Shown: positions 14,101 through 20,181 of the stretch, piece by piece
How the letters are laid out: each line of letters begins with the position of its first letter
Position numbering within the stretch: the stretch's first letter is position 1
Source of the DNA: UBA5109 sp038148435
GTDB taxonomy: Bacteria > Pseudomonadota > Gammaproteobacteria > Pseudomonadales > Pseudohongiellaceae
Assembly (NCBI GenBank): GCA_038148435.1
Contig: JAYQVM010000022.1
Coordinates: 1-20,181, forward strand
Length of the DNA: 20,181 nucleotides
Reading direction: 5' to 3'
Program-made: the position numbers and the translations under genes
Notes under the pieces: model-generated
What the model was told of the DNA's origin: nothing
Database searches by the model: none
Seen by the model: the letters and a program-made list of their open reading frames with translations, nothing else

Positions 14101-14171
14101 GAGTTCAAACTCCTTTCCTTCTATTTATGTCAATACGCAGATAATTTCGTATTGGATCAAAAGATACCTAC

Positions 14172-14200
14172 TGACAGTATCGATTGACATCATTCTGTCA
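14172..14200. promoter_or_regulatory. Cluster of TGACA/TGTCA half-sites upstream of ftsH
   Basis: Three five-base boxes lie in 29 bases of the rlmE-ftsH spacer: TGACA at 14172-14176, TGACA at 14185-14189 and TGTCA at 14196-14200. The first and last extend to TGACAG and CTGTCA, an inverted repeat with half-sites about 23 bases apart. The spacing, near one and two helical turns, could suit a regulator, but no binding protein can be named. Confidence 0.2.
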
Positions 14201-14257
14201 TGAAACAAGCATTTTTCCTAACTTTACAAGGCTGGGCAAAGCTTCCCAACCTACCGT

Positions 14258-14884
14258 TCAGGCCTTAAAATGCTGTGCCAGCAGGTAGATTTCTTTCGAA
14301 CGAGCGCGAGATGCATCCGGCTTGCGGCTGAGCACCCTGTCATAGTCGACCCTGAGCTTTTTCAGCAAACCTTCAAACCCCTCGCCCTGAAAAACCTTCA
14401 TCAGCAAGCTGCCTCCAGGAGCCAGCTTGTGTTCAGCAAAATCAATCGCCAGCTCCACCAGGTGCATAACCCTGGGCTGGTCAATTTCAGCCATACCACT
14501 AATATTGGGGGCCATATCAGAAATAACAAGGTCTACCGTACGTCCCTGCAGTCGCTGCATAAGCTCCTCAAAGCAGGACTCTTCAGTAAAATCTCCATGC
14601 ACAAACTGTACGCCATCTATTGGATTCATGGGCAGAATGTCCGTTGCCAGAACAAAGCCCTCTGGCCTGACCAATTCCACAGCAACCTGCGACCAGCCGC
14701 CTGGTGCTGCGCCCAGGTCCACCACTGTCATACCAGGCCTAAATAGTCTATCTTTTTTATGTAATTCTAGAAGTTTGAATGCCGCCCTGGATCTGTAGCC
14801 TTCCTGGCGAGACTGACGCACATAAAGATCTCCCTCGTGCTCATTAAGCCAGGCTTTGGAACTTTTGGAGCGGGATTTTTTCAT
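14258..14884 (-). CDS. rlmE: 23S rRNA (uridine-2552-2'-O)-methyltransferase RlmE
   Basis: RlmE (FtsJ/RrmJ) methylates the ribose of U2552 in the A-loop of 23S rRNA in late 50S assembly, using S-adenosylmethionine. The 208-residue product has the SAM motif VVDLGAAPGGWSQ, the catalytic Lys37 in RSRAAFKLLE, Asp in ISDMAPNISG, Lys in LLMKVFQGEGF and Glu in SRARSKEIYL, so the K-D-K-E tetrad is complete. The ATG at 14884 gives the normal length; an in-frame TTG 33 bases upstream has no support. No clear ribosome binding site precedes the ATG. It is divergent from yhbY with 70 bases between start codons and precedes ftsH, both conserved arrangements. Confidence 0.97.
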   Translation of the reverse strand: MKKSRSKSSKAWLNEHEGDLYVRQSRQEGYRSRAAFKLLELHKKDRLFRPGMTVVDLGAAPGGWSQVAVELVRPEGFVLATDILPMNPIDGVQFVHGDFTEESCFEELMQRLQGRTVDLVISDMAPNISGMAEIDQPRVMHLVELAIDFAEHKLAPGGSLLMKVFQGEGFEGLLKKLRVDYDRVLSRKPDASRARSKEIYLLAQHFKA

Positions 14885-14954
14885 AGCTAGAATCTGACTA
14901 TTTCTAGGACAGGGCAATATCCGTTAAAATGATAATTTTCAGGATTTCTTTCCG

Positions 14955-15266
14955 ATGCCCCTTAGCAATAGCCAGACTAAACAATATCGTAGCATCGGTC
15001 ATCATCTTTCACCCGTGGTGACTATCGTCAGCGGCCTCAGTGACAATATAAATACCGAAATCAATCGTGCACTCGATGATCATGAGTTAATCAAATTGAA
15101 GCTTAACATCAATGACCGTGAAGCAAAAAAAGCGCTGGCACGGCAAATTTGTGAAATACAGCAGGCTGAATTGGTTCAGCTAATTGGCCATGTCGCCTTG
15201 TTATACAGGTCTGCACCCAAGGCCAAACCTAAACTATCTAACATCCTGCGTTACCGGGAAACCTGA
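14955..15266 (+). CDS. yhbY: Ribosome assembly RNA-binding protein YhbY (CRM domain)
   Basis: YhbY is a single CRM (KH-like) domain protein associated with pre-50S particles. The 103-residue product has the family pattern: YRSIGHHLSPVVTIVSGLSDNI near the N-terminus, then ELIKLKLNINDREAKKALARQI and LVQLIGHVALLYR. The basic C-terminus is KPKLSNILRYRET. It is the only plus-strand gene here. The ATG at 14955 has AGGA ten bases upstream. It diverges from rlmE and converges on greA with only 12 bases between stops, and I see no terminator between them, so opposing transcripts probably overlap. The exact biochemical role is not settled in the family. Confidence 0.94.
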   Translation: MPLSNSQTKQYRSIGHHLSPVVTIVSGLSDNINTEINRALDDHELIKLKLNINDREAKKALARQICEIQQAELVQLIGHVALLYRSAPKAKPKLSNILRYRET

Positions 15267-15278
15267 TCCAGCAGCGAT

Positions 15279-15755
15279 CTATAAGTGCTCAACTTTTTCG
15301 ATTTCATATTCGATATCCCCTCCAGGAGCTTTGACGACAATTTCGTCGCCTTCTTCTTTGCCCATCATGGCGCGTGAAATCGGTGAGGAAACGGAAATCT
15401 TGTTGTTTTTTACGTCAGCTTCGTCTTCACCTACAATCTGATAACTGACGCTCTTTTCAGTTTTCAGGTTATAAAGCGTTACAGTAGTGCCAAAAAGAAC
15501 CCTGCCGCTATGCGGAATTTTCTTGATATCGATAATTTCTGCATCAGCCAGCTTGCCCTCGATTTCCTTGATGCGCCCCTCACAGAAACTCTGCTGTTCA
15601 CGTGCTGCATGGTATTCAGCATTTTCCTTCAAGTCACCATGTTCACGTGCCTCGGCTATCGCCTGAACAATCTTCGGACGTCTCTGGGTTTTCAGCTCGT
15701 GCAGCTCTGCTCTCAACGACTCAACACCACCGAGTGTCATCGGTACTTTTCTCAT
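15279..15755 (-). CDS. greA: Transcription elongation factor GreA
   Basis: GreA inserts a coiled coil into the RNA polymerase secondary channel and stimulates cleavage of backtracked transcripts. The 158-residue product matches E. coli in length. The N-terminal coiled coil contains RRPKIVQAIAEAREHGDLKENAEYHAAREQQ (residues 25-55) with the tip acidic residues Asp41 and Glu44 needed for cleavage. The C-terminal FKBP-like domain carries IVGEDEADVKNNKISVSSPI and GKEEGDEIVVKAPGG. The ATG at 15755 has GGAAAG five bases upstream. It is 34 bases downstream of carB with no terminator between them, so it probably shares the carAB transcript. Confidence 0.98.
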   Translation of the reverse strand: MRKVPMTLGGVESLRAELHELKTQRRPKIVQAIAEAREHGDLKENAEYHAAREQQSFCEGRIKEIEGKLADAEIIDIKKIPHSGRVLFGTTVTLYNLKTEKSVSYQIVGEDEADVKNNKISVSSPISRAMMGKEEGDEIVVKAPGGDIEYEIEKVEHL

Positions 15756-15789
15756 ATTCTTTCCGGTAATTAAAACTAACGAATACTGC

Positions 15790-18700
15790 TTAACTTGAGG
15801 CAGTTAAGTCCTGCAAGCTGTTCACTGAAATTTCTCCACCAAAGACCAAGGCATCATAGGCCGCTCGTGCACTGGCTATTGTGGTTGTACAGTAAACACC
15901 ATGTCGCAGGGCTGTACTTCGAATTGTTGCGGAATCAGCGATCGCTTGTCTACCTTCAGTGGTGTTTACGATAAGATCTATTTCATCATTTTTCAACATG
16001 TCGACGATATGCGGACGTCCTTCCATGACCTTGTTAACCACTTTCACCGGCAAACCTGCTTCAGAAATGACCTTGGCCGTTCCTTTGGTGGCCACTAGCC
16101 GAAAGCCCAGTTCATTGTAATGTCTAGCTAATTCGGGCAAAGCAGCCTTGTCCGGGTCACGCACACTTATGAATACCGTGCCACCTTCTTCGATGCCCTG
16201 CTCTCCCAAACTCTGTGATTTGTAATAGGCTTCTGCAAAAGTTGCCCCGGTTCCCATCACTTCACCGGTTGATTTCATCTCTGGCCCCAGAATAGGGTCG
16301 ACTCCGGGGAATTTGTTAAATGGGAAAATGGCTTCTTTCACCGAATAATAATTCGGAACGATTTCCCGGGTGAAATTTAACTCTTCGAGACTTGCGCCGG
16401 CCATACATTTGGCCGCTATTTTTGCCAGAGAAACACCGATACATTTGGAGACAAAGGGCACCGTTCGAGAGGCTCGTGGATTCACCTCAATAATGTAAAT
16501 TTCACCATCCTGATAAGCCAGCTGTGCATTCATCAAGCCGACCACACCCAGCTCAATCGCCATGCTGATGCACTGCTCCCGAATCTTGTTTTGCACATCC
16601 ATCGGAAGACTGTAAGGGGGTAATGAACAGGCGGAATCGCCAGAGTGCACACCGGCCTGCTCGATATGCTGCATGATCGAGCCAACGACAACCTTCCTGC
16701 CATCACTGACAACATCTACATCAATTTCAATCGCCGAATTAAGGAAGTAGTCTAGCAGTACCGGACTCTCATTGCTGACCTGAACCGCATCCTTTATATA
16801 GCGTTTCAGTTCAGCCTCGTTATACACAATTTCCATGGCCCGGCCACCCAGCACATAAGAAGGCCTGACCACCAGGGGATAACCAATTTTATGAGCCTGA
16901 TCCATTGCCTCTTCGAGACTTCGCACGGTGGCATTCGGAGGTTGCTTGAGGTCCAGCTTTTGAATCATTTTCTGGAAACGCTCGCGGTCTTCGGCGCGGT
17001 CAATTGCATCCGCACTGGTACCAATGATGGGCACACCAAGTTTTTCCAGGCTAGTGACCAGTTTAAGCGGCGTCTGACCCCCAAACTGAACAATCACGCC
17101 CTTGGGCTTCTCGATATGCACAATCTCCAGGACGTCTTCAAGCGTAATGGGCTCAAAATACAAACGGTCACTGATGTTGTAATCGGTGGAAACCGTCTCA
17201 GGATTACAGTTCACCATGATGGATTCATAACCCATCTCTCGCATTGCCAGTGCTGCATGCACACAACAGTAATCAAACTCGATGCCTTGCCCGATACGGT
17301 TGGGCCCACCACCGAGCACAATGATTTTTTCTCGCTCAGTGACATCGGCTTCACATTCTTCCTCATAACAAGAATACATATAAGCCGTCGTGGAACTGAA
17401 TTCAGCCGCACAGGTATCCACTCGCTTGTATACTGGCCGGATACCCAGCTCGTGGCGGTATTCTCTAAATTGCTGTTCCTTGATGCCCAACACCCGGGCC
17501 AGCCGTGCATCGGAAAATCCCTTGCGCTTGAGACGAAACAGCCTATTGCGGTCAATGTCCTCAAGAGACCTTCCAGTCAGCGCCTTCTCCTCAACAATAA
17601 TGTCTTCAATCTGTACCAGGAACCAGGGATCGATAAAGGTATGTCCGTAGAGTTCATCCACACTCATACCCTGTCGGAAAGCATCCGCAACATAGCGAAT
17701 CCTATCGCAGCCTGCATCTTTGATTTCACGCAATAAAATTTTATCGGCGTCGGACGACTCCAGGTCTAGTACTGGATCAAAACCATCGATACCAATCTCC
17801 AGACCGCGCAGAGCTTTTTGTATGGACTCCTGAAAAGTCCTGCCGATGGCCATCACTTCCCCCACCGACTTCATCTGCGTAGTCAGTCTATCAGGTGCCT
17901 GTGGAAATTTTTCGAAGGTAAAACGCGGTATCTTGGTTACCACATAATCAATGCTCGGCTCAAAGGATGCGGGGGTCACTCCTCCGGTAATTTCATTGCT
18001 TAACTCATCAAGTGTGAAACCAACCGCCAGCTTGGCAGCGACCCGGGCAATAGGAAATCCGGTGGCCTTGGAAGCCAGCGCAGACGACCGCGAAACACGC
18101 GGGTTCATTTCAATGACAACCAGCCTGCCACTATTGGGGTCCACGGCAAACTGTACATTAGAACCCCCTGTTTCAACACCGATTTCACGCAGCACAGCAA
18201 TCGCAGCATTACGCAAAATCTGATATTCCTTGTCCGTCAGTGTCTGTGCAGGCGCAACCGTGATGGAATCACCGGTATGAATCCCCATCGGATCCAGGTT
18301 CTCGATACTGCAGACGATAATGCAGTTATCGTTTTTATCACGGACCACTTCTAGTTCGTATTCTTTCCAGCCAATCAGTGACTCATCGATCAGCAATTCA
18401 TTGGTCGGACTCAGGTCGAACCCTCGCTTGCAGATCTCTTCGAATTCTTCGATATTATAGGCAATGCCGCCACCACTGCCGCCCATGGTGAATGAGGGAC
18501 GGATAATACAGGGGAAGCCTAGTTGTTTTTGCGCCTGAAAGGCATCATCCATATTATGGGCAATCACATGTTTTGGCGTAGCCAAACCGATAGCTTTCAT
18601 GGCATCATCAAACAACTCACGGTCCTCGGCCTTGTCTATAGCCTCTTTCTTGGCGCCGATCAGTTCGACATTGTATTTCTTTAGTACACCGTGTTTATCC

Positions 18701-19005
18701 AAATCCAGCGCACAGTTAAGGCCGGTCTGTCCACCCATAGTCGGCAAGATGGCATTCGGCCTTTCCTTGGCAATAATTTTTTCCAGCACCTTCCATTCTA
18801 CCGGCTCGATATAGGTGGCATCTGCCATACCCGGGTCGGTCATGATGGTTGCCGGATTGGAGTTGACCAAAATGATGCGGTAGCCCTCTTCGCGCAATGC
18901 CTGACAGGCTTGGGCGCCGGAATAGTCAAATTCACAAGCCTGCCCTATGACGATGGGTCCAGCACCAATTATCATTATGCTTTTGATGTCTGTACGTTTA
19001 GGCAT
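15790..19005 (-). CDS. carB: Carbamoyl-phosphate synthase large subunit
   Basis: CarB makes carbamoyl phosphate from bicarbonate, ammonia delivered by CarA, and two ATP, feeding arginine and pyrimidine synthesis. The 1071-residue product has two homologous ATP-grasp halves. The first starts IMIIGAGPIVIGQACEFDYSG with NSNPATIMTDP, and the second starts near residue 555 with IIVLGGGPNRIGQGIEFDY and NCNPETVSTDY. A helical oligomerisation region lies between them (about 400-550). The last 135 residues are the MGS-like allosteric domain (VNTTEGRQAIADS). The ATG at 19005 overlaps the end of carA by eight bases, with AGG seven bases upstream, suggesting translational coupling. Both halves look intact. 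Confidence 0.98.
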   Translation of the reverse strand: MPKRTDIKSIMIIGAGPIVIGQACEFDYSGAQACQALREEGYRIILVNSNPATIMTDPGMADATYIEPVEWKVLEKIIAKERPNAILPTMGGQTGLNCALDLDKHGVLKKYNVELIGAKKEAIDKAEDRELFDDAMKAIGLATPKHVIAHNMDDAFQAQKQLGFPCIIRPSFTMGGSGGGIAYNIEEFEEICKRGFDLSPTNELLIDESLIGWKEYELEVVRDKNDNCIIVCSIENLDPMGIHTGDSITVAPAQTLTDKEYQILRNAAIAVLREIGVETGGSNVQFAVDPNSGRLVVIEMNPRVSRSSALASKATGFPIARVAAKLAVGFTLDELSNEITGGVTPASFEPSIDYVVTKIPRFTFEKFPQAPDRLTTQMKSVGEVMAIGRTFQESIQKALRGLEIGIDGFDPVLDLESSDADKILLREIKDAGCDRIRYVADAFRQGMSVDELYGHTFIDPWFLVQIEDIIVEEKALTGRSLEDIDRNRLFRLKRKGFSDARLARVLGIKEQQFREYRHELGIRPVYKRVDTCAAEFSSTTAYMYSCYEEECEADVTEREKIIVLGGGPNRIGQGIEFDYCCVHAALAMREMGYESIMVNCNPETVSTDYNISDRLYFEPITLEDVLEIVHIEKPKGVIVQFGGQTPLKLVTSLEKLGVPIIGTSADAIDRAEDRERFQKMIQKLDLKQPPNATVRSLEEAMDQAHKIGYPLVVRPSYVLGGRAMEIVYNEAELKRYIKDAVQVSNESPVLLDYFLNSAIEIDVDVVSDGRKVVVGSIMQHIEQAGVHSGDSACSLPPYSLPMDVQNKIREQCISMAIELGVVGLMNAQLAYQDGEIYIIEVNPRASRTVPFVSKCIGVSLAKIAAKCMAGASLEELNFTREIVPNYYSVKEAIFPFNKFPGVDPILGPEMKSTGEVMGTGATFAEAYYKSQSLGEQGIEEGGTVFISVRDPDKAALPELARHYNELGFRLVATKGTAKVISEAGLPVKVVNKVMEGRPHIVDMLKNDEIDLIVNTTEGRQAIADSATIRSTALRHGVYCTTTIASARAAYDALVFGGEISVNSLQDLTASS

Positions 19006-20164
19006 GTTTCGCCTGACTCATGAGTTCAATAAAATGATCAAATACCGGCGCGATATCATGTGGTCCCGGACTCGCCTCGGGATGCCCCTGAAAACCAAAA
19101 GCCGGCTTGTCGGTGCGATGCACACCTTGCAAAGAGCCGTCAAACAATGACTTGTGCGTCGCTTTCAAGTTGGGTGGTAGGGTTTGCTCATTAACGGCAA
19201 AGCCGTGATTCTGGCTGGTGATATAGACTCTGCCATTTTCCAAATCCTGCACCGGGTGGTTCGCTCCATGATGACCCAGCTTCATCTGCGCAGTTTCAGC
19301 GCCACTGGCCAGAGATAGCAACTGATGGCCAAGGCAGATACCGAAAATAGGAATCTCGGTCTGCAGTATTTGCTTTATGGCATTAATGGCATAATCACAG
19401 GGCTCGGGATCACCTGGACCGTTCGACAAGAAAACTCCGTCCGGATTCAGGGCTAAAACTTCAGTGGCCGTCGTTTTTGCTGGCACCACCGTAACCTTGC
19501 AGTTACGATCGCAGAGCATGCGCAGAATGTTCTTTTTCACCCCGAAGTCATAGGCAACCACATGGTACTCCGGTGTAGGCAGTTCAACTTGATGGCCAAC
19601 TCCCAGTTTCCAAGTACCCTCAGTCCATCTATAAGACACCTTGCAGCTCACCTCTTTTGCTAGGTCCATGCCGACCAGCCCAGGAAATGCCTTTGCTGCC
19701 TTAAGAGCTTTACTTTTAGCACTCTCGATATCACTGTCGACTTCCGGACCCGCCAGAAGACAACCGTTGGTTGCGCCATTATCTCGCAACAAGCGGGTTA
19801 AACGCCGCGTATCGATTTCAGCAATCGCCACTACATTGCGCGCCTTCAAGAATTCACTCAAGGTTTGTTCATTACGAAAATTGCTGGCTAATAAAGGTAG
19901 GTTTCGAATAACCAGGCCGGCTGAGAAAAGCTTCTCAGATTCATCATCCTCGGTGGTCGTCCCGGTGTTGCCAATATGCGGGTAGGTGAGCGTAATAATC
20001 TGGCGGGCATAAGAAGGATCAGTCAGAATTTCCTGATAGCCGGTCATCGCCGTATTGAAGACTACCTCACCGACAGACTGACCTTCTGCACCAATAGCTA
20101 TCCCATGAAAAATTGAACCGTCTTCCAAGACAAGGATCGCGGAGTTGTAGCTGTTCGCTGACAA
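18998..20164 (-). CDS. carA: Carbamoyl-phosphate synthase small (glutaminase) subunit
   Basis: CarA hydrolyses glutamine and passes ammonia through a tunnel to CarB. The 388-residue product has the N-terminal CarA domain (GEVVFNTAMTGYQEILTDPSY, residues 32-52) and a class I glutamine amidotransferase domain. That domain carries LSNGPGDP (246-253), nucleophile Cys277 in GICLGHQ, and His361 and Glu363 in GHPEASPGP. The proposed start is TTG at 20164, with AAGG nine bases upstream; it gives about eight residues more than E. coli before the conserved ILVLEDG. The frame stays open to the window edge 17 bases further, so an upstream start cannot be excluded. Its promoter, which often senses arginine and pyrimidines, lies outside the window. 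Confidence 0.95.
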   Translation of the reverse strand: MSANSYNSAILVLEDGSIFHGIAIGAEGQSVGEVVFNTAMTGYQEILTDPSYARQIITLTYPHIGNTGTTTEDDESEKLFSAGLVIRNLPLLASNFRNEQTLSEFLKARNVVAIAEIDTRRLTRLLRDNGATNGCLLAGPEVDSDIESAKSKALKAAKAFPGLVGMDLAKEVSCKVSYRWTEGTWKLGVGHQVELPTPEYHVVAYDFGVKKNILRMLCDRNCKVTVVPAKTTATEVLALNPDGVFLSNGPGDPEPCDYAINAIKQILQTEIPIFGICLGHQLLSLASGAETAQMKLGHHGANHPVQDLENGRVYITSQNHGFAVNEQTLPPNLKATHKSLFDGSLQGVHRTDKPAFGFQGHPEASPGPHDIAPVFDHFIELMSQAKHA

Positions 20165-20181
20165 ATTGCTTAACCTTATAT

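Noticed and set aside
14129..14134. Perfect TTGACA on the minus strand as a -35 for ftsH
   Set aside because: It lies only about 30 bases from the start codon with no -10 at proper spacing; the expected position is the ribosome binding site.
14230..14251. Seven-pair hairpin after rlmE as a terminator
   Set aside because: The stem GGTTGGG/CCCAGCC is followed by TTGTAAAG, not a U-tract, so termination is not supported.
14925..14936. TAAAAT or GATAAT as a yhbY -10 element
   Set aside because: GATAAT would put the transcript start on the ribosome binding site, and TAAAAT has no usable -35 at 16-18 bases.
16891..17736. Long plus-strand open frame (281 codons) inside carB
   Set aside because: It is a shadow of the conserved carB frame with no start signal or recognisable domain.

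Overview
This window carries ordinary chromosomal housekeeping genes from a gammaproteobacterium. The order on the minus strand is carA, carB, greA, [yhbY on plus], rlmE, ftsH, folP, glmM, tpiA, secG, tRNA-Leu(GAG), initiator tRNA-Met, rimP, nusA, infB, rbfA, truB, a dienelactone-hydrolase-like gene, rpsO and pnp (cut by the left edge). This is the gammaproteobacterial synteny seen in Pseudomonas-like and related non-enteric lineages, in which carAB-greA-yhbY sits next to rlmE-ftsH and the nusA-infB block. Each protein reads as the gammaproteobacterial form, for example NusA with two C-terminal acidic repeats and IF-2 with two N-terminal domains. I cannot name the genus. I see no mobile element, CRISPR array, phage gene or defence system, and I did not find an undescribed system.

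Layout by region. Positions 15790-20164 hold the carbamoyl-phosphate synthase pair, whose genes overlap by 8 bases, followed closely by greA. The only plus-strand gene, yhbY (14955-15266), converges on greA with 12 bases between stop codons and is divergent from rlmE. Positions 12154-14884 hold rlmE and ftsH, closed by a strong terminator that lies only about 24 bases before folP. Positions 8488-12072 run folP, glmM, tpiA, secG and tRNA-Leu. A near-consensus sigma70 promoter then drives the initiator tRNA. After the tRNA come a long stem-loop and two tandem intrinsic terminators, and then rimP-nusA-infB-rbfA-truB. This matches the known architecture of the E. coli metY-rimP-nusA-infB operon, where tRNA release by RNase III and read-through of terminators control expression.

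Positions 1-2154 hold a Tat-signal dienelactone hydrolase-like gene inserted between truB and rpsO. It has its own terminator. rpsO follows with a candidate promoter and a leader that can fold into a pseudoknot against the ribosome binding site, and then pnp.

Most genes work in translation and RNA handling (initiation, ribosome assembly, tRNA modification, RNA decay, transcription elongation). The others serve membrane and protein quality control (ftsH, secG), folate and cell-wall precursor synthesis (folP, glmM), glycolysis (tpiA) and arginine/pyrimidine synthesis (carAB). The points most worth a second look are regulatory RNA structures, unusual start codons, a U1/U72 initiator tRNA and the extra hydrolase gene.
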